Shown: piece after piece, positions 8,842 through 17,115 of the stretch
Layout: each line of letters starts with the position of its first letter
Numbering within the stretch: position 1 is the first letter of the stretch
Source of the DNA: Streptosporangium brasiliense
GTDB lineage: Bacteria; Actinomycetota; Actinomycetes; Streptosporangiales; Streptosporangiaceae
Assembly (NCBI RefSeq): GCF_030811595.1
Contig: NZ_JAUSRB010000004.1
Location: forward strand, 1-64,000
DNA length: 64,000 bases
Direction: 5' to 3'
The notes under the pieces: model-generated
The model's input: the letters and a program-made list of their open reading frames with translations, nothing else
Database searches by the model: none
What the model was told of the DNA's origin: nothing
Made by a program: the position numbers and the translations under genes

Positions 8842-10443
8842 TCAGCTCACTCCGACGAGCGGCATGAATGGCGAGGGGACACCGATTGCCGTCGGGTCGA
8901 AAGACGCCGGAAGCGCCGCCTGCCCAGATTGATAAAACCCGCGACGGTGCGCCGGACCCGTTGCGGGAATCGCGAACCACACCCCGTTGGCGTCGTTCGC
9001 CGCCGCGGGATACGGAATGGTCAGCCCCGTCATCCCGCCGGCGAGGGCGATGATGTAGACGAAGCGCCCGCCGGCCTCGGCCGCGATCGGAGCCGGCAAC
9101 GCCCCACCACGCCACCCTGCCGCGGTCCACAGGGTGGGGTCGTTCGGCAGCGAGGAGACGAGCGCGCCTGCGTCGGTGTAGAGCCCGAGCACGTTGGGGG
9201 TCGCGCTGGTGGCGTAGGTGCCTCCGTTGCGTACGGCCGCCCACAACTTGGTGATCACGACTCCGGCCGGAATCCACACCCGGGCACCCATCAACGTGTT
9301 GTTGAGCACGCCGCTGTTGCCCATGTACTCCATCGGGTCGGCCGAGGCCGCGAGCAGACCGTAGCCGCTCAGCGGAAAAACAGGCCCCCCGCCTGAGCCG
9401 CCCGGGTGGCTATGGCCGATCGGTGCGTAGGCGGCGTTTCCTTCGGTGAGTGTCAGGTACTGCGGGTGAGGGTCGCCGGCCGACTCATGGGCGGAGATGC
9501 TCGCCGGATCTCCGGGGTCGCCCTTCGGCCCCTGCGCGCCAGGAGCGCCGTCCGCGCCGGCCGGTCCCCTCTCTCCGGTGTCGCCCTTGGGTCCGGCGGG
9601 GCCTGTCTCACCAACCGGACCGGTACTGCCGGGAGACCCAGGGATGCCCGGAGGACCAGTCTCCCCCGCCGGCCCCGCCGGCCCGGTAGCGCCATCTGCG
9701 CCCGGGGCTCCCGGAGCACCTGTCGGCCCGGATGCTCCCTGAACGCCCTGCGGACCAGTCGGCCCAACGGGACCTGTGTCACCCTTCGGACCCTGCGGGC
9801 CGGTAGCACCGACCGGACCAGCCGGGCCGGTGTCACCCTTCGGGCCGGCGGGACCGGGCGGCCCCGCGGTACCTGACCCGGGCGGCAGGGGCTCCCACGG
9901 GGTGCCCTGAATCGGCGCGGTCGCCAGATCCCCCGTCCACCAAGCGGCGAACTGCGGGTCGTTGGCGATGTCTTCCTTCTTCAGCTGGATAGCGTCGACA
10001 CCGACCACGACGTCCCGGGTCTTGAGCTGGCCCAGGACCGCGACCTTCGTGACACGGAAAAGCCGCCCGTCATAGGCCAGCCTGTCGTTGAGGTAGGAGC
10101 CATGCTTGACATCCAGCTCAGTCAGGCCGGTTTTCGTCAGGTGCGAAAACGACGCGGTCAGGTGCAGGGTGTCAGTCCAACTCAGACCCGCGGGCGCCTG
10201 CTCGGCTGGGCCTTCCTCGCGCACCACACTGAGCACCGGTACGGCGACTGGCGCGAAGTAGATCCGGCCGGCGTCGTCGGCCTCGCCGTAGACGTCGTGA
10301 GTCTCCGAGTCGGCCCGGTCATACCGGAAGTACGTGATCTCCTGGCCGTAGACGGTCTGATAGCCCTCCAGCGCCCCGTCGATCTCGTCCGACTCGTAGA
10401 CGGGATCGAAGCGCCCCTTCTTACGGTCCAGGCGGGCCATCAT
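8842..10443 (-). CDS. Neck protein fused to a collagen-like fibre
   Basis: About 533 residues from ATG 10443 (or 10440); the open frame extends upstream but that part lies in the preceding gene. Residues 1-165 look like a head-closure domain (DVYGEADDAGRIYF, then HGSYLNDRLAYDGRLFRVTKV). Residues about 190-315 are Gly-X-Y triplets (GPAGPKGDTGPAG type, some 40 repeats), expected to form a collagen triple helix. A C-terminal domain of about 200 residues follows (NTLMGARVWIPAGVVITKLW), resembling fibre-head or capping domains. The fusion suggests neck appendages. It overlaps the upstream stop as TGATG. Confidence 0.65.
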   Translation of the reverse strand: MMARLDRKKGRFDPVYESDEIDGALEGYQTVYGQEITYFRYDRADSETHDVYGEADDAGRIYFAPVAVPVLSVVREEGPAEQAPAGLSWTDTLHLTASFSHLTKTGLTELDVKHGSYLNDRLAYDGRLFRVTKVAVLGQLKTRDVVVGVDAIQLKKEDIANDPQFAAWWTGDLATAPIQGTPWEPLPPGSGTAGPPGPAGPKGDTGPAGPVGATGPQGPKGDTGPVGPTGPQGVQGASGPTGAPGAPGADGATGPAGPAGETGPPGIPGSPGSTGPVGETGPAGPKGDTGERGPAGADGAPGAQGPKGDPGDPASISAHESAGDPHPQYLTLTEGNAAYAPIGHSHPGGSGGGPVFPLSGYGLLAASADPMEYMGNSGVLNNTLMGARVWIPAGVVITKLWAAVRNGGTYATSATPNVLGLYTDAGALVSSLPNDPTLWTAAGWRGGALPAPIAAEAGGRFVYIIALAGGMTGLTIPYPAAANDANGVWFAIPATGPAHRRGFYQSGQAALPASFDPTAIGVPSPFMPLVGVS

Positions 10444-11246
10444 CAGTACGGCCCCCAGATCGGCGAGGGCAGGCCGGAGGTGTCCTCGTTCGGAGCATCG
10501 ATGGGCGGCAGCAACCGCTTGGGGTAGGACTCCGGCCCGGACTCGTCGTACTCGCGCTCTCTGAAGACGGGGACCAGGCGGCCGGTGGTACGGCTGACGC
10601 GCCGCAGCGTGGTTACCTGGATACGGGCCATGCCGATGTTGAGCTGCTGACACAAGGTGGCGTAGCGCTCGCGCAGCAGACCGATGTGGGAAACGATCTG
10701 GCTGTAGCGCTGGGACCGCGCCAGGTGCGTTCCCTCGGCCGTCCACACGTCGGTGTCGGAGGCGGCGTCGGTCGCCATGTCCCACAGGGCCTCGATGGTG
10801 GCCAGGACGACCAGCGGCTCTTCCTCCACGATCGGGAGGTTGGCCAGGGTGATCGGCTCGCGCTTGTACCTGATGTGGCCGTTGGTGTCGCGGTAGCGCT
10901 CTGAGGTCTCGGCATCGTGGGTGTGCTGGACGACGGCCGTGGTGATGTAGGCGTCCATCTCGGCGTCGGTGAACAGGCTGTATGCCAGGCCGGAAATCAG
11001 GATGCTCGCGTCCGCGGGGATGGGCGCGGGGAAGGTGATCGTGCCTTCGAGCGGATCCAGCACATAGTCAGCCGGCGTCAGCTCGGTCACCGTGGATCCG
11101 CTCACCAGGTCCACCAGAAGCTGCGTGACGCGGCGCCGGCCGATCTCGTAGGTCGCTTTGCCTCCGGGCAGGGTCACACGGAAGCGCTCCCCCAGGTCAC
11201 CCAGCGCCGATCGGACCTTCTTACGCACATCGCCAATCACAGCCAT
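10443..11246 (-). CDS. Head-tail connector / head completion protein
   Basis: 267 residues from ATG 11246; an in-frame extension to 11324 would run into the divergent gene's leader. The N-terminal half has VTELTPADYVLDPLEGTITF and PADASILISGLAYSLFTDAEM, like the small adaptor domains placed after the capsid gene. The C-terminal half is helical. No family can be named. It lies between three short capsid-proximal genes and the collagen-like neck gene, so a connector role is inferred. Confidence 0.45.
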   Translation of the reverse strand: MAVIGDVRKKVRSALGDLGERFRVTLPGGKATYEIGRRRVTQLLVDLVSGSTVTELTPADYVLDPLEGTITFPAPIPADASILISGLAYSLFTDAEMDAYITTAVVQHTHDAETSERYRDTNGHIRYKREPITLANLPIVEEEPLVVLATIEALWDMATDAASDTDVWTAEGTHLARSQRYSQIVSHIGLLRERYATLCQQLNIGMARIQVTTLRRVSRTTGRLVPVFREREYDESGPESYPKRLLPPIDAPNEDTSGLPSPIWGPY

Positions 11247-11313
11247 AACAAAAGTGTCCGTTTTCTCACGGTAAATCTGGTATTTCGAGTTCCTGGGCAG
11301 TACCATCCGCGCC

Positions 11314-11664
11314 ATGGGCCACAACGGATTTGGGCAGTACGGGGGCTACAGCGACCCCTACAACCAGCGCGACAACAGCTTCCACTCCGTCGTGGAATCA
11401 GCTTTGAACGCCGACGTCCAGGCCCGTGCGCTGGAAATCGCCCTGGACCCGCAGTGGCAATATGTGCGCCACCCCGAAACCGGCGAAATCCTCTACGACC
11501 TCAACGGAAACCCCGTGGTCGAGCGGATCCCCATGGAGCAGCGGCTGGCGCCGGCCGTCGAACGCAGCAACATGATCATGGGGATGCTGTTTCGCATCAT
11601 CCCCGGGATCGGAATCCTGGCGCTCATCATCTACGGCATCATCGCGACGATCGCCAAGGGGTAA
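11314..11664 (+). CDS. Moron-like membrane protein inserted in the late operon
   Basis: 116 residues on the strand opposite to all surrounding virion genes. It is hydrophilic with Gly/Tyr-rich N-terminus (GHNGFGQYGGYSDPY), a DPQWQYVRHPETGEILYDLNG segment, and one C-terminal membrane helix (about 88-113, MLFRIIPGIGILALIIYGI): a tail-anchored protein. A 20-base perfect palindrome starts at the stop codon and a strong terminator follows. Independent orientation plus own terminator is the mark of a moron, a gene often expressed from the prophage. Function unknown; superinfection exclusion is possible. Confidence 0.7.
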   Translation: MGHNGFGQYGGYSDPYNQRDNSFHSVVESALNADVQARALEIALDPQWQYVRHPETGEILYDLNGNPVVERIPMEQRLAPAVERSNMIMGMLFRIIPGIGILALIIYGIIATIAKG

Positions 11665-11682
11665 CTCCCAGCGCTGGGAGTT
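11663..11682. repeat. 20-bp perfect palindrome at the end of the moron gene
   Basis: AACTCCCAGC followed by its exact reverse complement, beginning at the stop codon of the plus-strand gene. It has no loop, so it is more likely a protein-binding dyad than a terminator; the real terminator lies 9 bases further on. Confidence 0.6.
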
Positions 11683-11690
11683 GGCACTGC

Positions 11691-11741
11691 GAAGGCCCCC
11701 GCACGAGATCGCCTACACAGGGCGGTGGTGCGGGGGCCTTC
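11691..11741 (+). terminator. Terminator of the moron-like gene
   Basis: Arms GAAGGCCCCCGCAC and GTGCGGGGGCCTTC (14 bp perfect) around a 23-base loop. No long T run, as is common in high-GC actinobacteria. It isolates the plus-strand gene from the late operon and may act in both directions. Confidence 0.8.
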
Positions 11742-11771
11742 TCCCATCCCCTGGTAGCAAGCAGGGGAGCC

Positions 11772-12191
11772 TCAGGACTGCGAGGCGGTCAGCTTGTTCT
11801 GGGCGATCTGCAGCGCCTGCCCGTTGACCGCCTGCTGGGTCGTGTCCAACTGCCAGGTGTAGAGAACCTCGCCGGTGTTGCCGACCTGAGCGGTGACGAG
11901 CGCGCAGTGAGTCACCGGCGCCGCCATGTCAGCCGTCACCGGGCCGAACGTAACCACCGTCGCGTTACCCGAGGTGCTCGGCCGCGAGGCCGTGGCCGGC
12001 GTCCAGGTGATCGGCTGGCGGCCGTAGCCGGGGGTGGCCACCTCAGGCAGCGAGGACAGGCCGACGTTGTCCGGGACAGACGACGTCAGCAGCGCGAGAT
12101 ACACGGCCTGGGGGGCGGTCCACTTGAGCGCTCGACCGGTGACGTAGTCGAGCTGGGCCTGCGCACCAGTAGCCGTCGGATTGCCAGCCAT
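11772..12191 (-). CDS. Capsid-proximal virion protein, unknown
   Basis: 139 residues from ATG 12191, overlapping the upstream stop as TGATG. It has an alpha/beta pattern (VYLALLTSSVPDNVG, VTFGPVTADMAAPVTHCALV) seen in small virion-associated proteins of actinophages that lie after the capsid gene. A decoration or minor capsid role is possible. No family can be named from sequence alone. Confidence 0.6.
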   Translation of the reverse strand: MAGNPTATGAQAQLDYVTGRALKWTAPQAVYLALLTSSVPDNVGLSSLPEVATPGYGRQPITWTPATASRPSTSGNATVVTFGPVTADMAAPVTHCALVTAQVGNTGEVLYTWQLDTTQQAVNGQALQIAQNKLTASQS

Positions 12192-12424
12192 CAGGCCTCC
12201 ACAAACAGTTGCTCGAACGCACTCACCACGAGCGCGATGGTCTGAACCGCGCCGCCAGAGTTGAAGTAGTTGGCCAGGACGGTGTCCTCCTCGGCCCACC
12301 CGATGCCGGGGGTGCCGGGCGGGTAGATGCCGGTGGCCTTCACGATCGCGCCGGCGGGCAGAGAGCCAGGGCCGACGCCGAAATCCTCAGTGAGCCGGTA
12401 ATCGGCCCCGATCACGATTTCCAT
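12191..12424 (-). CDS. Small virion-operon protein, unknown
   Basis: 77 residues from ATG 12424, coupled on both sides by TGATG overlaps. Contains LPAGAIVKATGIYPPG and ends FNSGGAVQTIALVVSAFEQLFVEA. A compact beta-rich protein such as a head decoration or adaptor would fit, but this is only inferred from location between capsid and connector genes. Confidence 0.6.
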   Translation of the reverse strand: MEIVIGADYRLTEDFGVGPGSLPAGAIVKATGIYPPGTPGIGWAEEDTVLANYFNSGGAVQTIALVVSAFEQLFVEA

Positions 12425-12753
12425 CAGTGGTACACGAACCCGATCTCTTCGAGCCGGTTCCACACGTTGATCGGCACGGTGTAGGTCTGGCCGCGGAGGA
12501 ACGTGTAGTCCGTGCCCTGCCCGATGGTGATGTTCTCCAGGTCGGTGTTGACCCGCAGCCGCTTCGTGGCCGCCGAAACCTCGACGGTGTCCGACAGCTC
12601 CAGCTCGTCGTCGCCGTAGTCGACGACCGTGGGCGGGGTCATGGTGGAGATGCGGCTGGCGTTGGCGGCGATCTCTTCGGCGTGCAGCTCGGCCAGCTCG
12701 ACAGCAGCGCGGCCGGTGGCGTCGCGGGGGGACTTGCGGGAAGAAGCACTCAT
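12424..12753 (-). CDS. Small virion-operon protein, unknown
   Basis: 109 residues from ATG 12753. The N-terminal 40 residues are helical (AAVELAELHAEEIAANASRI); the rest is beta-rich with TDYTFLRGQTYTVPINVWNRLEEIGFVYH. The ending resembles small proteins in which a capsid-bound loop is followed by a short beta-domain. It is the first gene after the capsid-gene hairpin and is coupled to the next two genes. Confidence 0.6.
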   Translation of the reverse strand: MSASSRKSPRDATGRAAVELAELHAEEIAANASRISTMTPPTVVDYGDDELELSDTVEVSAATKRLRVNTDLENITIGQGTDYTFLRGQTYTVPINVWNRLEEIGFVYH

Positions 12754-12789
12754 GCTCTGGGCTCCAGATTTAAATAAGAATGGGGTTCC

Positions 12790-12832
12790 GGGTGCCGGAG
12801 AATGGCTTTACTAGCTCTTTTCTCCGGCACCC
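12790..12832 (-). terminator. Hairpin between capsid gene and downstream virion genes
   Basis: Arms GGGTGCCGGAGAA and TTCTCCGGCACCC (13 bp perfect) with a 17-base loop, followed by a second short dyad TACGCC/GGCGTA (12836-12853). It lies just after the major capsid gene. A partial terminator or RNA-stabilising end here would raise capsid mRNA over downstream genes. Confidence 0.7.
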
Positions 12833-12857
12833 TGATACGCCTTATGGGGCGTAGGAA

Positions 12858-13922
12858 TTAGTTCGTCTCTAGGGTCACGATTGCATTGTCGGTGATTACC
12901 CCGAGTCCCCACACGCTATACCAAGCGATCGAGTGTTCCCTTCCATGATCAAGAACGCCCCCATCCCTCAGTTCGACGGGCAGAGAAATGGCGTGACCGA
13001 ACGCGTTGTCTCCGATCATCTGCGCCTGGTAAACGCTCTTACCGGTTGCGACATCGGCCGCGGTGTCGGCCGTGTTCCAGTTCACCGGACCTTCTCCGGT
13101 CTTGAAAAGCTGGCGAACCTGAGTGGTCTCGATGAAAACCACGTCGTCGATTCGGCCAATTTCACCGAGAGCGAAGTTGCCGGGGCTCGCGTATTTCGTC
13201 ATCTCGATCCAGGAAGGGTCGTCGCGAAGCTTCCTGGACTGGCTCGGAGAAACGAAACAGACGTAGGTCTCCCCAAGTCGGGGGATGTTCTTCTGCGCGA
13301 GTGTCTGGACGCCATCCTTCACCAGGGCAGTGGTGAAGTAGTGGTCGGTCAGAGTGGACCGTCCGGCGGCCGGAGAGCCCAGGTCATAGGGGCTGAGGGA
13401 GGTGATGGCACCGGCAGGCTGCTTGAGCTTGTCGTAGCCATAGAGCACGCTACTGCCCTTTAGCAATGTGTTTCTCGCTGAGCGATCCAAGTAGAGGGCC
13501 ATGTTACGCCCGAGGAGCCTGGAAGCCGACGAGAGAATATCGTCATAGGAGGCGTTCAGAAGCATCTCGGAAACGGCGACAGCCATGCCATGTTCCGCAA
13601 CCGTGATTGAGAACTGGCTCGCAGAGAGAGCGTAGGTCTCCATGCGGACACCTTCCACGAGTTGCTTCGCATCGGGGAGGTTGTTATAGCGCATGAAATT
13701 GATGGTCAGGCCCGGCTGGACGCCCAGTTCCGTGCGCTTTACCGCGAATTGTTCATACCGGAGTATCGGCATGGCGCTGAACAAAATTTCTTTCGACCAG
13801 ATGGTGGCAATGGCCGCGCCGAGGCCAGAGCCGGCGCCATACATGGAGCCCGGAACATTGGTCGCGAGGTTCGGCGTACCGGTGATCGCGGAGGTGGTGG
13901 GAAAACCGCCGTTGAATGCCAT
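12858..13922 (-). CDS. Major capsid protein, N4-gp56 family
   Basis: 354 residues. Features typical of N4-gp56-like capsid proteins: LRYEQFAVKRTELGVQPGLTINFMRYNNLP near 55-84, AVSEMLLNASYDDILSSASRLLGRNMALYLDR, then a C-terminal GDNAFGHAISLPVELRDGGV and WGLGVITDNAIVTLET. It lies immediately after the scaffold-like gene and is followed by a strong hairpin. An HK97-fold shell protein is expected. Length is usual for the family. Confidence 0.85.
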   Translation of the reverse strand: MAFNGGFPTTSAITGTPNLATNVPGSMYGAGSGLGAAIATIWSKEILFSAMPILRYEQFAVKRTELGVQPGLTINFMRYNNLPDAKQLVEGVRMETYALSASQFSITVAEHGMAVAVSEMLLNASYDDILSSASRLLGRNMALYLDRSARNTLLKGSSVLYGYDKLKQPAGAITSLSPYDLGSPAAGRSTLTDHYFTTALVKDGVQTLAQKNIPRLGETYVCFVSPSQSRKLRDDPSWIEMTKYASPGNFALGEIGRIDDVVFIETTQVRQLFKTGEGPVNWNTADTAADVATGKSVYQAQMIGDNAFGHAISLPVELRDGGVLDHGREHSIAWYSVWGLGVITDNAIVTLETN

Positions 13923-13940
13923 AGGAGTTTACTCAGTCCT

Positions 13941-14768
13941 TTACCCGAAGAGTCCCTGGTTGCTATTCGGCTGCGCCGCCTGACCGATCAGCTGGTGTCG
14001 GATCTTGGCGTAATCAGCCATTGACATCTGCCTGAGCTCTTCTGGGGTGATCATTTTCTGTACCGAGTCGATGTCCATAGGCCCTGTCGCGGCGTACCCG
14101 GCAGGGGACACACCGCGGGGAGGTGCAGGCGGGGCCACCGAGCCGGCGGCGGCCTGCATGTTCGTGATGATCGAAGAGGTCTTCTCGCGCAGCACCGCAA
14201 TGCGGCGCTCGACCTCGTCCGGGGTGGAGCCGTCGACCAGGTCCAGAAGCTCGGGGGCGATCGTCTCGCCCTGCTGCTCCTCACGGACCCGTCGCTGTAC
14301 GTAGGCCTGGAGGGCGGAGAACTCTCGCTCCTTCTCCAGGGCGGCCTTCTCGGCCTGCCGCTCGGCTTCCAGAGCGGCGAACTTGGAGTTCCACTCCGCA
14401 CGCTCTGTCTGGAGGAGCTGCCGTACGGACATCTCCTCCTCAGCCGCCTTACGGGCGGCCTCGGCCTCTGCAGCCTGACGCGCCTGCTCAGCGCGCTGGA
14501 TTTCTGCCTCACGCTCGGCGAAGGTGTCCACCTTGCCGCGGAGCTCGTTCAGCAGCTCTTCCTGCTTGGTGAGCTTGCCGTAGAGCTTCCCCTTCTCCTC
14601 CGCACGGATCTGCTCGACCTGGGCGGCGGTGAAGTACTGCTCACCGGGCACCGGAGCGGCCGGGGCGGCCGGCGTGGGAGTGTGTTCCTCGGATCCACCG
14701 GCGATGAGATAGATCGGGCCGCGCTTGCCGTGGCCGATGATCTCACCGGGCTTGATAGTACGGGTCAC
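13941..14768 (-). CDS. Scaffolding protein
   Basis: 275 residues with a long charged coiled coil (about 55-190, rich in Glu/Ala/Arg/Gln), a short C-terminal helix (TPEELRQMSMADYAKIRHQLIG) and no predicted globular core. This is the usual form of scaffold proteins encoded just before the capsid gene; the basic C-terminal helix commonly binds the capsid protein. ATG 14768 is preceded by AGGAGACGAG. Confidence 0.8.
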   Translation of the reverse strand: MTRTIKPGEIIGHGKRGPIYLIAGGSEEHTPTPAAPAAPVPGEQYFTAAQVEQIRAEEKGKLYGKLTKQEELLNELRGKVDTFAEREAEIQRAEQARQAAEAEAARKAAEEEMSVRQLLQTERAEWNSKFAALEAERQAEKAALEKEREFSALQAYVQRRVREEQQGETIAPELLDLVDGSTPDEVERRIAVLREKTSSIITNMQAAAGSVAPPAPPRGVSPAGYAATGPMDIDSVQKMITPEELRQMSMADYAKIRHQLIGQAAQPNSNQGLFG

Positions 14769-14782
14769 TAACTCGTCTCCTG

Positions 14783-16381
14783 CTAATTATCTGCGTCCGG
14801 ATTTCGGCGCTGCGGCAATTTCGTGCCGTAGGCCTGTGTCACCAATTCGGTAATGAGTTGGTTTTCCTGTGCTCCGACCAGTCCCGTGAGCTGAGTGCCC
14901 ATCGGTCCTGGATTCGGCGCCGGACCCGCAGGATTCGAGTTAGTGCTGCCAGTTGCGGGGGTTGAGTTGTCAAGGGGAGTTCCGTCAGGATTCATCCCCG
15001 TCACTTCGACGATAGCAGCGCCGATCTGAGCATTGATAATGTCGAGTGCGCCTTGTTCCTTGGCGTCCAGGACCATCTCAGCAAATATCTCGGCTGCCTT
15101 TTCGTCTGGGAACTCACATCCCAAGTCCTTGAGCGCGCCACGCTTGGACTCCAAACCGAGCGCCATCTTCGCCTGAATCTCGTTCAGCTTGATGAGCTTG
15201 TCGGTCGGCATAGCGTCCGGCCAATCGCACTCGGTGCGATAAACCAGCGGGTCAGCGGGGTCAATGATGACCGGCTGACCGTCCTGAATGATGCCGTCGG
15301 TGTCGGGATCGTAGAGCATTGTCTCGGGCTCGAAGATGAACAACGTACGCAGGGCGAGCTCGTTTATTTTCTTCAGGCCCCGCGTGAAATTGACCAGCTT
15401 CGCGTCGCGATTGTTGGTGGCCGGTAGCCACTGGATGGACAAAGCGACGCCCGACGTATTGGAAATCGGCTGGACCTGGCCCAGCGACGTTTCCGGGACT
15501 CCCGACATCTCGTGCATGGACGTCTTGAGGAGCTGCATGAACTGCAGCGGCCCCGACAGGTCCACGCCGTTTTCAAGGTTGAAGACGGACGCGTCCTTCG
15601 GGAGGCCGCCCCATACCTTGCGTGGCCCCTTTTCGAGATTGCTCGCTTTGGCACCGAGCAAGATCGTTACGGGGGCCGCGTGGTACGAGATGATGTCTGC
15701 GATCTCCGTTGCCGTCTCGTTGTACTGCCTGTTCAGGGCGATGAGGTCCTGACAGTCAGACAGCCCCCACGGGGATCCGGAGACCGAGATGTTCGGCGTG
15801 TGGACGATCGGGATTACGCCAAGAGGATTCGGCCGGCGGTCGATCAGATCGTCATTTACATACTCTTCGATCCAGTCATCCGTCACGATTTCCGTGTACT
15901 GGAATACCTGCCTGGTCCCCTCTAGGGAAGTCGACCAGAAGCGGTATTTGATCTTGACCCTCAGTAAACGTTCCCGATCATGTGGGTGCCATTCTGGGAA
16001 CACGAATGCCGAGTTCAACGGAAGGATCCGAACGCGGCCAGGGTGGAGATTACCGGCCGGATCGGTGTACGCCGGATCGTAGGCGACCTTCACAAATGAG
16101 TCGCCGGACACGCCGCCCTGCTGCGCCATTTCGCGCAGCACCTGGGGCTTGTCGTTGTCCGTCTCCCAGATGCGATTAAGTAGCGCCGGCACGATGTGCG
16201 AGTACTGCTTCGCCGACTGGAAGGTCACCCCGCGGGAGAACGCGAAGTTGATCTGGAAGTCGGTCAGCCGCCGGACGTAGTTGAACGTCATGAGCGGCTC
16301 GCCAGGCTCACGCCTGTATGCGTGGTGATGGCCAAGGTAGAAAGCCCAGTTCATCGCGTAGCGATTCAGCCGAGGGCTCAA
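14783..16381 (-). CDS. Portal protein
   Basis: About 532 residues. The N-terminus (RYAMNWAFYLGHHHAY, then FNYVRRLTDFQINFAFSRG) and the central SPWGLSDCQDLIALNRQYNETATEIADII are typical of actinophage portal proteins. The C-terminal 90 residues are Pro/Asn-rich. The open frame begins at TTG 16381, just after an in-frame stop; ATG 16357 is the alternative. It would form the dodecameric DNA gate at one capsid vertex and dock the terminase. Confidence 0.85.
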   Translation of the reverse strand: MSPRLNRYAMNWAFYLGHHHAYRREPGEPLMTFNYVRRLTDFQINFAFSRGVTFQSAKQYSHIVPALLNRIWETDNDKPQVLREMAQQGGVSGDSFVKVAYDPAYTDPAGNLHPGRVRILPLNSAFVFPEWHPHDRERLLRVKIKYRFWSTSLEGTRQVFQYTEIVTDDWIEEYVNDDLIDRRPNPLGVIPIVHTPNISVSGSPWGLSDCQDLIALNRQYNETATEIADIISYHAAPVTILLGAKASNLEKGPRKVWGGLPKDASVFNLENGVDLSGPLQFMQLLKTSMHEMSGVPETSLGQVQPISNTSGVALSIQWLPATNNRDAKLVNFTRGLKKINELALRTLFIFEPETMLYDPDTDGIIQDGQPVIIDPADPLVYRTECDWPDAMPTDKLIKLNEIQAKMALGLESKRGALKDLGCEFPDEKAAEIFAEMVLDAKEQGALDIINAQIGAAIVEVTGMNPDGTPLDNSTPATGSTNSNPAGPAPNPGPMGTQLTGLVGAQENQLITELVTQAYGTKLPQRRNPDADN

Positions 16382-16404
16382 CCATGAACTTCAAATTCGT
16401 CGAG

Positions 16405-16512
16405 TTACGGATGTAACTCGTCCGCCAACTCCACAAGACCGAGGGGCGAGATACTGATAGCGAGATCAGAACCGGCCGCGCGGGTGGAGGGCGGATAGAA
16501 AGCGATGCTCAT
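16405..16512 (-). CDS. 35-residue leader ORF ahead of the portal gene
   Basis: ATG 16512 follows a near-perfect ribosome site (TAAGGAGGTGATGCCAGG). The peptide begins MSIAFYPPSTRAAG and ends GLVELADELHP, 24 bases before the portal start, which itself has a weak TTG start and poor ribosome site. Translational coupling is a reasonable explanation. It could equally be a real small protein; nothing similar is recognised. Confidence 0.5.
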   Translation of the reverse strand: MSIAFYPPSTRAAGSDLAISISPLGLVELADELHP

Positions 16513-16545
16513 CCTGGCATCACCTCCTTAAGACCGCGTCAACGC

Positions 16546-16590
16546 GGACGCACCCGACATTTCGCTTTTCAGCGTATGGCGGGTGCGTCC
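16546..16590 (-). terminator. Hairpin upstream of the portal transcription segment
   Basis: Arms GGACGCACCCG and CGGGTGCGTCC (11 bp perfect) around a 23-base loop, between an unknown gene and the portal leader ORF. No T run follows on the minus strand, so it may be an RNA processing or attenuation hairpin rather than a full terminator. Confidence 0.55.
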
Positions 16591-16633
16591 GAGAATTGTA
16601 ATGTGGAGTTATGAGGGGCGGCCCTGGAAAGGG

Positions 16634-17050
16634 CTACTGGTTAATGTTGGCGGGATTCTGGCGCAGGTAATGGCCGCCGGAGCGGGTCACCTGCTCGAAC
16701 TCGATTACGCCGTGGTCGCCGTAGGAGCCGTGGGAGAACTCGCTGAGGAAGGTGGGGGCCTCCACCCAGCTGGCAGAACCGGCGTGGGCGCGCTCGGCCA
16801 GGGTCTCGTGCGGCCACTTGGTGTCGACCTTGGCGTTCTGGTTGGGGCGGCCGGGATTCGTGCGGTAGCCCTGCATGATGCCCTCGGTGAAGCCGTCGGG
16901 CACGTCGCTGTCAGTCCCCAAGCCCTCCTCGAACCTCAGGGGGCCGCGGCGGACATCGTTCTGTCCGTACTTGGCCTCCCAGCGCGGAGTCATGCGCTCG
17001 GGGAAGTGGGGGGCCGGGGCGAAGGGGGAAGTCTGGGTGGGGTCAGCCAT
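16634..17050 (-). CDS. Unknown virion-operon protein between terminase and portal
   Basis: 138 residues from ATG 17050. It is polar, with no membrane or coiled-coil segment: PHFPERMTPRWEAKYGQNDVRR near the start, NPGRPNQNAKVDTKWPHE in the middle, and VIEFEQVTRSGGHYL near the end. The open frame continues far upstream inside the terminase gene, so the internal ATG is preferred. A structural or packaging accessory role is likely from position only. Confidence 0.55.
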   Translation of the reverse strand: MADPTQTSPFAPAPHFPERMTPRWEAKYGQNDVRRGPLRFEEGLGTDSDVPDGFTEGIMQGYRTNPGRPNQNAKVDTKWPHETLAERAHAGSASWVEAPTFLSEFSHGSYGDHGVIEFEQVTRSGGHYLRQNPANINQ

Positions 17051-17115
17051 TTTGAAAGCTTTCTCTAAAGGGATCCACTTACCAGAGTAGAAACCGGGCG
17101 GGATCGGGTTGTAAT

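Noticed and set aside
9480..9860. Apparent tandem repeats, CRISPR-like at first sight
   Set aside because: They are codon repeats of Gly-X-Y collagen triplets; no regular spacer and repeat lengths.
10444..10785. N-terminal extension of the collagen-like protein
   Set aside because: The extension is an overlapping frame of the connector gene; ATG 10443 with TGATG coupling is a better start.
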